Of a stretch of 56,359 nucleotides of DNA, positions 9,607-18,346 are shown in pieces. Numbering within the stretch: the stretch's first letter is position 1; each line of letters opens with the position of its first letter. Under the pieces are notes generated by a model. It saw only the letters and a program-made list of their open reading frames with translations. It was not told the DNA's origin and ran no database searches. The DNA lies in the NCBI GenBank assembly GCA_937873135.1, contig CALMVQ010000099.1, forward strand, positions 1 to 56,359, written 5' to 3'. The position numbers were made by a program, and so were the translations under genes. This DNA comes from an uncultured Scytonema sp. Lineage in GTDB: Bacteria > Cyanobacteriota > Cyanobacteriia > Cyanobacteriales > Nostocaceae.

Positions 9607-10212
9607 ATGACAGCGCAACTTCCTATTGAAATTGAAATTAATCCAATGGTGTTGAAATTTCATCCCGTTATCACTATGACGGATGATCAGTTATTTGATT
9701 TTTGCCAGCTAAATCAGGATTTTCGCATCGAACGTAATACGACTGGAGAAATTGTAATAATGTCCCCCACGGGTTCGCAAACCGATGAACGTAACTTTGA
9801 CTTGATAGGGCAATTATGGGTATGGACAAAGCAAGATGGTATGGGTGTGGGGTTCGGTTCAAGTGGTGGGTTTACATTACCATCTGGTGCAGTGCGTTCC
9901 CCGGATGCTGCTTGGATTAAAAAAACAGATTGGGAAGCAATTCCTCTAGAACAACGTCAAAAATTCGCTCCTATTTGTCCGGAATTTGTAATTGAATTGC
10001 GATCGCAATCCGATAGTTTGAAGGAATTGAAAACCAAGATGGAGGAGTATATCAAAAATGGTACTCGCTTGGGTTGGTTAATTGATCGCGTTGGGTGCAA
10101 GGTTTATATTTACCGTCCCGATACTGCGATTGAAGAGTTGGATAATCCGACTACGTTAAGTGGAGAGAATATTTTACGTGGCTTTGTGTTGGATTTAAGT
10201 GAAATTTGGTAA
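9607..10212 (+). CDS. Uma2 family (DUF820) restriction-endonuclease-fold protein
   Basis: A 201-residue Uma2 protein, a PD-(D/E)XK nuclease-fold family hugely expanded in cyanobacteria. Motifs visible: IVIMSPTGSQTDERN, then SPDAAWIKK, PEFVIELRSQSDSLKELKTKM and GTRLGWLIDR. The acidic residues in SPDAAW and the E/S pair of VIELRS match the nuclease core. The start ATG follows GCGAGGTAAAA. The gene lies between two imperfect copies of the modBC 3' end (see 10331-10405), so it was probably inserted or duplicated with flanking DNA. Biological role unknown for most of the family. Confidence 0.88.
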   Translation: MTAQLPIEIEINPMVLKFHPVITMTDDQLFDFCQLNQDFRIERNTTGEIVIMSPTGSQTDERNFDLIGQLWVWTKQDGMGVGFGSSGGFTLPSGAVRSPDAAWIKKTDWEAIPLEQRQKFAPICPEFVIELRSQSDSLKELKTKMEEYIKNGTRLGWLIDRVGCKVYIYRPDTAIEELDNPTTLSGENILRGFVLDLSEIW

Positions 10213-10946
10213 ATAATATTCGGTTTACGCAAAAATTCATACCTCTTGCCAATCTTAGAATTTTGCCTATTCCTCTCCCACCGCTTAACATTGCAGCAGC
10301 TCGCCCATATCTAGTTTTATGATATAAGTGCTGTGGCATGTTTGTTTAGATCCCCTGCAGCTGATTTTAATGAAATGATTGAGACGTTGAATTAGAAGTT
10401 GCCAGGGTTGTCATCAACTGCTAGAGCGTCGTTAGAGGTGCGAGAAACGATTCTGAAAGGCAAGTCGTATTGAGACATGATGATTTTTTCTACTTTTGTA
10501 ACGAATTCAATCATTATTAACTCATCTTATACATCTCTCACCTTTACCAAGACATAATCTCAAACACCTATTTGTTATGCTGGAAAAGTAAAGATTCCGG
10601 GCTTCCCTATGAACCTAATTAATCGGCAATATACGGGTTTTCTGAAATTTCTAGGGTAACTATCACCCCAAGACAATTACATCCTTGTTCAGCGTACTTG
10701 CACCATTATTTATTTATGAAAATAAAAAAAGATGTATTACCTTGACACCTAGCGCAAGTTTCAAGGTAATACATCTTTTTATATATTCCATAATGCGCGT
10801 TGGGGGCTTCAAAGCATTTTTTCTATTTCTTTATGAATGCCTTTTAACTTTTGGTTTGTTCGACGAACTTGTGATGTGAAAGTAGCAAATTATGGATTAT
10901 AATAAATGCATATAGCGACAACGCTACACGTTGCGAGGCAACCAAT
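10213..10946. repeat. Gap with modBC tail duplication and a large inverted repeat
   Basis: Positions 10331-10405 repeat the last codons of modBC and its downstream spacer (WHVCLDPLQLILMK-stop against WHVRLDPLRLILMN-stop, then GTTGAATTAGAA in both). Positions 10726-10745 and 10761-10780 are perfect 20-bp inverted arms around a 15-base loop. The text after the second arm (TATATATTCCATAATGCGCGTT ...) recurs at 38040-38060. No gene is supported. Confidence 0.65.
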
Positions 10947-11231
10947 ATGGATGCTTATGAAGTTGTGAGGCTATATGCAGCCGGGGAAAGAAATTTTAGA
11001 GAGGCAGACTTGAGAGGAATAAGTTTAGCTAAAGCAAATTTGAGTGGGGTAGATTTGACTGGGGCACATTTGAACAATGCAGATTTGAGCAACTCAGATC
11101 TAAGCAGGGCTAATCTAAACTGGGCTGGACTCAAAGGAGCCAATCTAAGCAAGGCTAATCTAAGGGGGGCAAAAATGCCTGATGGGAGAATGCACAACGA
11201 TTGCTTAGAGTCTGCCAATTATTTTGGTTAA
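10947..11231 (+). CDS. Small pentapeptide-repeat protein
   Basis: A 94-residue protein with an N-terminal leader MDAYEVVRLYAAGERNF, then about ten A(D/N)LXX pentapeptide repeats (ADLRG, ANLSG, VDLTG, AHLNN, ADLSN and so on), ending in AKMPDGRMHND. Repeats of this kind build a quadrilateral beta helix. The leader and the MPDG tail match those of the larger protein at 52600-53154, so the two are likely paralogues. Some pentapeptide proteins protect gyrase or act in thylakoids; nothing here decides between roles. Confidence 0.8.
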   Translation: MDAYEVVRLYAAGERNFREADLRGISLAKANLSGVDLTGAHLNNADLSNSDLSRANLNWAGLKGANLSKANLRGAKMPDGRMHNDCLESANYFG

Positions 11232-11541
11232 TACCTGACAATAAAAAATTCAAGATTTAAGACAGTTTCATGCCTAGGATTTAAACCCCGATTGAAACAT
11301 TCATCTTCGTGTAGATCAGAGTGGTATTAAACCCTTTAATTCAAAATTAATTTTGAATTAAGAATTTTGAATTGATAAAGCTGAGTGAGGACGCGAATCG
11401 CTACGGCGATCGCGACTCAATTCTTTAGAGACAGAAGTGCCATTCGGGTGAGAAACTGCACCGTTTGTGTTTGCCCTGAGTTCGCAGTGCAAACAATTTA
11501 ATCGTTTTAGTTAGACCAAATTTAATTTCAGGAGTTTGTTA
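11232..11541. other. Leader region of the ApcA-like gene
   Basis: A 310-bp spacer with an inverted AATTCAAAATTAATTTTGAATT (about 11337-11358) and a GGCGATCGCG HIP1-like site at 11405. AGGAG at 11530 is the ribosome site of the phycobiliprotein gene. The long A/T-rich leader suggests that the gene has its own promoter. Confidence 0.45.
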
Positions 11542-12027
11542 ATGAGTATTATCAAGAAGATGATTGTGAATGCAGATGCCGAGGTTCGCTATCTTAGCCC
11601 TGGAGAACTGGAGCAGATCAAGATCTTTGCTAGCAGCAGTGAGCGCCGTCTACGCCTTGTGCAAGCTTTAACTCTCTCGCGCGAGCGCATTATTAAGCAA
11701 GCTGGAAATCAACTGTTTCAAAAGCGTCCAAGCCTTGTTTCTCCAGGTGGCAATGCCTACGGCAAAGAGATGACTGCCACCTGCCTGCGGGATATGGATT
11801 ACTACCTGCGCTTGATCACTTACAGTGTTGCGGCTGGAGATGCTACGCCAATTCAAGAGATCGGGAGCGTTGGTGTTCACCAAATGTACAGATCCCTCGG
11901 CACCCCAATTGACGCCGTTGCCGAAAGTGTCCGTGCCATGAAGAACATCGCTAGCTCAATGTTATCTGGAGAAGATCAGAGCGAAGTTGGCACTTACTTC
12001 GACTACCTAATTAATGCTCTCGAGTAG
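11542..12027 (+). CDS. Allophycocyanin alpha-type subunit (ApcA paralogue)
   Basis: A 161-residue protein, exactly the length of ApcA, beginning [20 protein letters not shown]. The bilin attachment Cys lies in [18 protein letters not shown], with the usual Arg and Asp chromophore contacts around it. It differs from core ApcA at many positions ([26 protein letters not shown] end) and stands without apcB or apcC beside it, so it is more likely a specialised copy (ApcD-type or a low-light/far-red-type alpha subunit) than the housekeeping gene. It would sit in phycobilisome cores. The start ATG is placed seven bases after AGGAG; a TTG two codons earlier is poorly spaced. Confidence 0.88.
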   Translation: MSIIKKMIVNADAEVRYLSPGELEQIKIFASSSERRLRLVQALTLSRERIIKQAGNQLFQKRPSLVSPGGNAYGKEMTATCLRDMDYYLRLITYSVAAGDATPIQEIGSVGVHQMYRSLGTPIDAVAESVRAMKNIASSMLSGEDQSEVGTYFDYLINALE

Positions 12028-12086
12028 GCAGACAACAGGAATCACTTTACCAGAGCGATCGCGCCTAAATTCTGGAGATGGGGTGG

Positions 12087-12111
12087 GGTTTGAGGACTGT
12101 TGACTCAAACC
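12087..12111 (+). terminator. Hairpin shared with the ftsH downstream region
   Basis: GGTTTGAG and CTCAAACC arms enclose GACTGTTGA. The same hairpin with flanks GGAGATGGGG and CACT recurs after ftsH at 31513-31537. Its position after two unrelated genes fits a transcription end signal or a short dispersed repeat. There is no clear T run. Confidence 0.4.
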
Positions 12112-12893
12112 ACTCGATCTGAGTTTACGGAGACTGATTGAACTTCAAGTTGCTTTTCGACAATTCCTCTGGTATTCATTTTGCTGAGGAATTAGTTACT
12201 TTTGCGTCTCTAAATAGTCCTAAGTAAATCGACACCGAAAAATCAAATTTTTCTTTTTCTTTATAAGTGCCTTTTAACTTTTAAATGAGTGCCAAGTTCT
12301 GTGATGTGATTTTTCGTTTGCGGTCTATTCCCGCAATTAAGCAAAATTGGTGTCACCGATTTTACAGTCCCATTGTCGGGTAAGGTGTTGCAACTGCTGG
12401 AATGCTTACTAGTGCAGGCTGGCTGAAATAACTTACCAGTAAATTTCAAACCAAAAGCTTGATATATAAGGATTTCATTATGAGTGCCTTTTGACTTTTG
12501 ACTTTTGCCTTGTTGCACTACGTATATTTTTTTGCAGTTTTGACCCTTCTTTTTTAAGAATTTGTGAGAAATTCGGGTACTGCCCAAGGATGTTTGATTT
12601 CCTGTCTGCGGGATGTTGTGCAAGTTCAGGCGGAAGTTTACTATGTAATCACTGACATAAATTCAAAAAAATCCCCGCGCTCTCGCCTGTTCATTAGCTC
12701 GAAAAATTCATATTTATAAAATTACGCCAAAGCGAAAATTGAAAAACGCCCGCAATTTGAGAGATTAATTCAACCTTAAGAGCCTTGTTGAACAGCTGCT
12801 ACTTAAACTCGTGTAAATACAGAAGCCCGTAAGTAAATTAACCTAAAACACAACCCTTAGCTGCCAAACCACTATAGTGTTAGACTTTATCCT
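12112..12893. other. Long gap with scattered repeat fragments
   Basis: Contains fragments of the dispersed repeat edges (TTTTTCTTTTTCTTTATAAGTGCCTTTTAACTTTT near 12247-12281 and GAGTGCCTTTTGACTTTTGACTTTTGCC near 12482-12510). Between them, text such as GACCCTTC and ATTTGTGAGAAATTCG shows no protein I recognise. It presumably includes the promoter of the large hybrid kinase. Confidence 0.45.
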
Positions 12894-15800
12894 ATGACCA
12901 GCGAGCAATCCTCTGAGCAACCGATATCTGAATCTACCGCGTTTGAAGCGAAGGACATAGAGCAGCAAGATAATACAGATGCTTTATTTCCCATAGTTGG
13001 CATTGCCTCCTCTGCAGGCGGATTAGAGGCATTTATGGAGTTACTCAAGCATTTGCTTCCCGATACAGGGATGGCATTTGTGCTGATTCAACACTTAGAC
13101 CCTAACCACAAGAGTCTGTTGAGCCAGATTCTGGCGAGAAAAACTCAAATGCCTGTCAGTGAAGTGCTTGACGGCGTGACTGTGGAACAAAACTCTGTTT
13201 ACATCATTCCGCCTAATACCAAGATGATGTTGTCTGGTGGGGTGTTGCAACTCACGCCGCGAGAGAAAGTTCAGGGGAAATATATGCCGGCTGATGCGTT
13301 CTTTACTTCATTGGCAGCGGATCGAGGGCGCAAAGCCATCGCAGTGGTTTTATCTGGGGGGGATGGAGACGGTTCACAAGGGATCAAGGCAATCAAGGCA
13401 GCTGGAGGCGTGACTTTTGCTCAGTGTGAAGACACGGCAAAATTCGATAGTATGCCCAATACCGCTGTTGCCACAGGGAATGTCGATTTTGTTCTGCCGC
13501 CTCAAAAAATTGCGGAGGAACTGGCGAACCTCAGTCGCAATCCTCTTCTTTCTGACTTACTGCCGCTCATAAAGGTAGAGAAATTGCCCCAACAGGGAGA
13601 TGCCCTAGCGACTATTTTTGTGTTATTGCGCTCGGCAACTGGCATTGACTTCAGCCACTACAAGCCCAACACGCTTGAGCGCCGAATTCAGCGACGAATG
13701 CTGTTGTACAAACTAGAACGTTTAGAGGATTATGCCCAGTATTTGCAAGAGAATCCGGGTGAAGTCAAGGCGCTCTCTGAAGAAATTCTGATCCACGTCA
13801 CCCATTTTTTCCGCGACGCCGAAGCATTTCAACTGTTGCCTGAGCGAGTCTTTCCCACGATCATGCGATCCAACTCGGCAATGCCGATTCGGATTTGGGT
13901 GGCGGGGTGTTCGACGGGCGAGGAGGTGTATTCGATCGTCATCTCCTTGCTGGAGTTTTTGTCGGATAAAGTCACCCAGCCGCCGATCCAGATTTTTGCC
14001 ACAGACATTAGCGATCGGGCAATTGACAAAGCTCGCTCAGGCATTTATTCCGAGAATCAAATGGTGGATGTCTCACCAGAGCGCCGCCGCAGATTCTTTA
14101 ATCCCATTGAGGGCGGTGGGTATCAAATTAACAAAGCTGTCCGCGAACTGTGTGTGTTTGCCCGACAAGACTTGGGCAGTGACCCCCCTTTTTCCAACAT
14201 AGATCTCATTAGCTGTCGGAATGTACTGATTTACTTGGACGAAACTTTACAAAAACGGATACTGCCCATCTTTCATTACAGTCTCAACCCAACTGGCTTT
14301 CTGCTGCTAGGGACTTCAGAAAGCATAAGTAATTATGCGGATTTGTTTACTATAGTTGATAGAAAGTATAAAATCTATGCCAAGAAGCTAACTGCAAGTC
14401 GCAGAATTTTTTCGTTCGTTAGCAGCAACTATCCAATCGCAAAACTGGACGAACCTAAGCCTCGGAATGAGAATCCATCTCCTAAGTCTGACTTGGAGAG
14501 AAAAACTGACCAACTGATTTTGAATCGCTATGCTCCAGTGGGCGTGGTGATCGACAACTTGATGGACGTGGTGCAATTTCGGGGAGAAATCAATCTCTAC
14601 CTAAAATTTGCACCAGGGAAAGCAAGTCTTAACTTATTCAAAATAGTGCACTCAAGCTTGCTCGTCGAGCTACGCGCCACAATTTATCAGGCACAACGGC
14701 AAAAAATTCTCGTCAGAAAGGAAGGGTTACTCCTTGAATTCGGCGAGATTTCCAGAATCATCAATCTTGAGGTGATTCCATTCGAGCCAGTCTCTGGCTC
14801 TGAACCCTACTTTCTAGTTTTATTTGAAGAAGCTCCACCCAGGGTTAGCAACCTGAGCACGCTTAATCCAGAAAGCCAAGATCAGGGAGACGTAGAGGAT
14901 GAGATTGTTCGGCTCAAGCAGGAACTCGCAGCCGCAAACCAAGAGCGGGCTGCGACTCAAGAGTATCTGCAAGCGCTGATCCTTGAACAGGAGCAGATCA
15001 ATCAAGATCTCAAAATTGCTAATGAAGAAATCCTGTCGAGTAATGAAGAGTTGCAAAGCACCAATGAGGAGCTAGAAACTGCCAAAGAAGAGATTCAGGC
15101 AACCAACGAAGAACTCAACACAACCAATGAAGAACTTCGCTCTCGTAATCAGGAATTACACCAAGTTAACAACGATCTCACGAATTTGCTTGCCAGTATC
15201 AATATCCCAATTTTGATGTTGACTTCGGACTCACGCATTCGACGTTTCACGCCAATGGCGCAGCGGCTGTTCAATTTCATTCCCGCTGATGCGGGAAGAC
15301 CGCTGAGCGACATCAGAACCAATCTGAATATTCCCAACTTAGAACTGCTCATTTTGGAAGTCCTTGACACACTTAGCATCAAAGAATTAGAAGTCCAAAC
15401 TCAGGGGGGACATTGGTACAACCTCCGCATCCGTCCTTATCGCACCACAGAAAACCACATTGACGGTGTCGTGTTGGTGTTGATAGATATTGATAGTCTT
15501 AAACGCAGTGCAGCAACGTTAGAACAAGCGCGGAATTACGCTGAAGGGATTGTGGAGACGGTACAAATGCCATTAATCGTGCTTGATTCTGATTTGCGGG
15601 TGAACAAAGCCAATAGCTCGTTTTATGAAACGTTTCAGGTTTCACCCGAAAAGACAACGCAATCTCTGATTTTTGAATTAGGGAACGGTCAGTGGAACCT
15701 GCCCGGACTAAGATCGCTCCTAGAAGACATTCTCGCCAACGATACCAATATTCAAAACTTGGAGGTTGAGCAATCTTTTGAGCGGCTTGGGCAGAAAACC

Positions 15801-17111
15801 ATGCTGCTCAATGCTTGGAAAATTATTCAACAGGGAGATGCTCAAATGATTTTGCTGGCGATTGAAGATATCACCGAGCGAAAGCAGTTTGAGTTAGAGC
15901 GATCGCATCTGCTAGCACAGGAGCAGTTAGCTCGTCAAGAGGCGGTTGACGCCAACCGAGCTAAAGATCAATTCCTATCGAACCTCTCTCATGAACTTCG
16001 TAACCCCCTCAATGCAATACTGGGCTGGGCGCAACTGGTGAGCAAGAGCAATCTAGATTCTTCAACACTCACTCGTGCTTGGGAGACGGTGAAAAGGAAT
16101 GCTCAGGTGCAAGCTCAGTTAATCGATGATCTGCTGGATGTTTCACGGATTACGAATGGAAAGTTTCATTTAAACACTTGTTTGCTCGATCTGGTCTCGG
16201 TAGTGGATGCCGCAATTGAATCTATCCAATTATCCGCAGAGGCGAAAAGCATTCAAATTGTTTCGCACTCCTCCTCGGCGACGGTTCTCGGAGATGAGGA
16301 TCGCTTACAGCAAGTTATGTGGAATTTATTATCTAACGCCATTAAGTTCACGGAATCCGGTGGCAGAGTGGAAATCACGCTCCTCCCTGTATCGAATGAC
16401 GCTCAGATTCGAGTCAGTGACACAGGAATAGGTATCAGGGCAGACTTGCTACCACATGTGTTTGATCGCTTCCGCCAAGGAGATTCTAGCAGCACTAAAG
16501 CGACTCAAGGACTTGGATTAGGTTTGTCAATTGTTCGTCATATTGTAGAACTTCACGGTGGAACAGTTCAAGCACAGAGTTTAGGTGAGGGACTTGGAAC
16601 CACGATCACCGTGAGGCTGCCTCTGCACTCAATGCCCCAGGAGATTACACAGACAAGTTCTTTAGAGCCGAGTGCCTTGAAAGAGCCTGTGGATACATTA
16701 AGTGGTGAGATTCCATCGCTTGAAGGCTTGTGCATCCTGGCTGTAGATGATGAAGCGGATAGCCGCGAGCTGATAAAGTCGATGTTAGAAAACTTCGGGG
16801 CTGAAGTGGTGATCGTTGCATCGGCAAGGGAAGCGATCGCGGCTCTAACTGAATCTCCTGACAGATATGATGTGCTTCTAGCAGATATTGGGATGCCAGA
16901 TGAAGATGGTTACTCCCTGATTCGTCAGGTGAGAGCGCTTGACGCTCAAGCTGGGGGACAAATTCCGGCAGTGGCAATCACTGCCTATGTCAGCGCTCAA
17001 GAGCGGGAAAGGGCAATTTCTTCTGGGTTTCAAATGCATATGGCTAAACCGATTAACCCGAATCAATTGGTGAGGATGATTGCTTCCTTGAGTGGACTCG
17101 AACAGAGATAA
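12894..17111 (+). CDS. CheB-CheR-PAS-histidine kinase-receiver hybrid
   Basis: A 1405-residue protein. Residues ~25-205 are a CheB methylesterase domain with GIASSAGGLEAF, LIQHLDPNHKS and VLSGGDGDGSQG supplying Ser, His and Asp. Residues ~225-490 are a CheR methyltransferase (VAGCSTGEEVYSI, DLISCRNVLIYL). Residues ~670-760 are a coiled coil with repeated NEEL units, followed by two PAS-like regions. Then come HisKA (NLSHELRNPLNAILGW), HATPase (NLLSNAIKFTESGG, GLGLGLSIVRHIVE) and a C-terminal receiver (ILAVDDEADSRE, LLADIGMPDEDGY, K in AKPINPNQ). Cyanobacteria have several such fusions, which are not near chemotaxis receptors. It may sense a signal through PAS and relay phosphate. What the methylation domains act on is unknown. 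It lies between phycobilisome- and ferredoxin-type genes, which suggests, but does not prove, a light or redox role. Confidence 0.92.
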   Translation: MTSEQSSEQPISESTAFEAKDIEQQDNTDALFPIVGIASSAGGLEAFMELLKHLLPDTGMAFVLIQHLDPNHKSLLSQILARKTQMPVSEVLDGVTVEQNSVYIIPPNTKMMLSGGVLQLTPREKVQGKYMPADAFFTSLAADRGRKAIAVVLSGGDGDGSQGIKAIKAAGGVTFAQCEDTAKFDSMPNTAVATGNVDFVLPPQKIAEELANLSRNPLLSDLLPLIKVEKLPQQGDALATIFVLLRSATGIDFSHYKPNTLERRIQRRMLLYKLERLEDYAQYLQENPGEVKALSEEILIHVTHFFRDAEAFQLLPERVFPTIMRSNSAMPIRIWVAGCSTGEEVYSIVISLLEFLSDKVTQPPIQIFATDISDRAIDKARSGIYSENQMVDVSPERRRRFFNPIEGGGYQINKAVRELCVFARQDLGSDPPFSNIDLISCRNVLIYLDETLQKRILPIFHYSLNPTGFLLLGTSESISNYADLFTIVDRKYKIYAKKLTASRRIFSFVSSNYPIAKLDEPKPRNENPSPKSDLERKTDQLILNRYAPVGVVIDNLMDVVQFRGEINLYLKFAPGKASLNLFKIVHSSLLVELRATIYQAQRQKILVRKEGLLLEFGEISRIINLEVIPFEPVSGSEPYFLVLFEEAPPRVSNLSTLNPESQDQGDVEDEIVRLKQELAAANQERAATQEYLQALILEQEQINQDLKIANEEILSSNEELQSTNEELETAKEEIQATNEELNTTNEELRSRNQELHQVNNDLTNLLASINIPILMLTSDSRIRRFTPMAQRLFNFIPADAGRPLSDIRTNLNIPNLELLILEVLDTLSIKELEVQTQGGHWYNLRIRPYRTTENHIDGVVLVLIDIDSLKRSAATLEQARNYAEGIVETVQMPLIVLDSDLRVNKANSSFYETFQVSPEKTTQSLIFELGNGQWNLPGLRSLLEDILANDTNIQNLEVEQSFERLGQKTMLLNAWKIIQQGDAQMILLAIEDITERKQFELERSHLLAQEQLARQEAVDANRAKDQFLSNLSHELRNPLNAILGWAQLVSKSNLDSSTLTRAWETVKRNAQVQAQLIDDLLDVSRITNGKFHLNTCLLDLVSVVDAAIESIQLSAEAKSIQIVSHSSSATVLGDEDRLQQVMWNLLSNAIKFTESGGRVEITLLPVSNDAQIRVSDTGIGIRADLLPHVFDRFRQGDSSSTKATQGLGLGLSIVRHIVELHGGTVQAQSLGEGLGTTITVRLPLHSMPQEITQTSSLEPSALKEPVDTLSGEIPSLEGLCILAVDDEADSRELIKSMLENFGAEVVIVASAREAIAALTESPDRYDVLLADIGMPDEDGYSLIRQVRALDAQAGGQIPAVAITAYVSAQERERAISSGFQMHMAKPINPNQLVRMIASLSGLEQR

Positions 17112-17293
17112 ATGATGGCATCATGTGTATCTTTGAGTCAAATCATTTCTCCCAAAATTGGAATTCAAAGACATGAAATTTTAGTTAACACCAACGCTCT
17201 GCGTGCAGTTTGACAGAACGTACAGTAATATCGTAACTGTCTCGCAGTACTATAGATTCGGAGATTTGCAAAAACTTTGTTATAATTATTTAC

Positions 17294-17536
17294 ATGACAA
17301 ACAACTTAGATCTCAACTCTCCGGAGCTATTCGCACCCATTGTTTTTCGAGCTGACTTCAACAGCTTTAAGAATATCAATGCGACTCAAGCATGGTCACT
17401 GTTCTTTACAGGTGGCAAAGAAGACAAGACATTAGGCTTCAATCCACAAGTTGGTCTTTTCTATACCTACATCTTGCTAGCAATTGTGTCCTCAGGGGTT
17501 GCTGGAACTTTAGTGTTCCAGAATTTATTTGCTTAA
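17294..17536 (+). CDS. Small single-pass membrane protein, unrecognised
   Basis: An 80-residue protein with a soluble N-terminal half (LFAPIVFRADFNSF, then AWSLFFTGGKEDKTLGFNPQ) and one C-terminal membrane segment VGLFYTYILLAIVSSGVAGTLVF. I do not recognise the family. Its small size, single helix and neighbourhood beside an allophycocyanin-type subunit and a ferredoxin suggest a photosystem- or thylakoid-associated subunit; this is inference. A decayed relative lies at 35451-35681 and keeps the PVVFRPDFSSF, TGG and QVGLLF patterns, so the family is real. TATAAT lies 14 bp before the ATG, so the leader is very short or the promoter lies further upstream. Confidence 0.7.
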   Translation: MTNNLDLNSPELFAPIVFRADFNSFKNINATQAWSLFFTGGKEDKTLGFNPQVGLFYTYILLAIVSSGVAGTLVFQNLFA

Positions 17537-18007
17537 TTGTGTCGGGCTAATCAATACTAGGCTTTTCCCCAAATCTCTAATGACTGGCTGGTGTTTCAGT
17601 CACTCTTCAATCCCCTGCGTGTCTGCAAACTAGCTGAGTTGGCTTTGGGTGTTCCCTGCCTAACGAAAAAATGGTTAGGGAATGACTCAAAAAGGGTCAA
17701 ATAAAAAACACCGAATCATTTATCGGTTCTTGTCCAATTTTGGTGATCAACACGGAAACGTGTTTTAAGGCAGAGGCCAGGAGGCAGCTATGCTGAAGTT
17801 TTGTAACCGTTGTACAGTAGTAATTTTGGACATTTTCCTTCCTTTCCCATCTGCCATCTGCCTTACCCCAACCAAGATCACCAAAAGTTGCCAAGAACCC
17901 ATTTATCTAGCAAATGTTTCAGCGCTTCACGAGAGTCAAAGAAAATTTTGACAAAAAGCCACGAAAGTGGTGTAAAAAATCAATCATAGCAGTGGAGATC
18001 GACTTTT
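17537..18007. other. Intergenic, no gene seen
   Basis: Spacer between the small membrane protein and the ferredoxin. A direct iteration CCATCTGCCATCTGCC occurs near 17847-17862. The region just before the ferredoxin should hold its promoter, with GTGGAGATCG as a likely ribosome site. Confidence 0.4.
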
Positions 18008-18346
18008 ATGCCTAAAGTAACCGCTCAAGGAAAAACCTTTGAATGCCCTCAAGGGGCTAATTTACGTCAAGTGCTGCTCGATAATGGGGTTGACCTCTAC
18101 AACGGAGTCACCAAGAGCGTCAACTGCCACGGACTCGGGACTTGTGGCACTTGTGCAGTCCAAGTGGAAGGATCTGTTTCGGAACCTGAATGGCGCGAGC
18201 GCACTCGGCGATCACTGCCTCCCCATTCTCTGAAGCAGAACCGCCGACTAGCTTGCCAAACTCAGGTTTTAGGGGATGTTAAAGTGACAAAATTTGATGG
18301 CGCTTGGGGGCAGGGAACTCAAACTGTCTGGACACCGAAGGGCTAG
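18008..18346 (+). CDS. [2Fe-2S] ferredoxin with adrenodoxin-like cysteine spacing
   Basis: A 112-residue ferredoxin. The iron-sulphur ligands are Cys40, Cys46, Cys49 and Cys83: NCHGLGTCGTCAV, then LACQTQ. The C-x5-C-x2-C-x33-C spacing is that of adrenodoxin-type or FdxC-like ferredoxins, unlike the C-x4-C-x2-C of photosynthetic PetF. The C-terminus (GAWGQGTQTVWTPKG) is short and polar. It should carry single electrons in the cytosol. The partner is unknown; the desaturase at 21648 is one possible client because such enzymes need ferredoxin, but the genes are separated by several others. Confidence 0.85.
   Translation: MPKVTAQGKTFECPQGANLRQVLLDNGVDLYNGVTKSVNCHGLGTCGTCAVQVEGSVSEPEWRERTRRSLPPHSLKQNRRLACQTQVLGDVKVTKFDGAWGQGTQTVWTPKG

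Noticed and set aside
10685-10879. A 64-codon forward frame
   Set aside because: It runs through a 20-bp inverted repeat and repeat-edge DNA, so the frame is accidental.
12261-12623. A 120-codon reverse frame
   Set aside because: Crosses pieces of dispersed repeats, lacks a ribosome site and shows no recognisable motif.
11542-18346. Full far-red photoacclimation cluster
   Set aside because: Only one allophycocyanin-type gene is present; the diagnostic phytochrome, ApcE2 and photosystem paralogues are not in this window.
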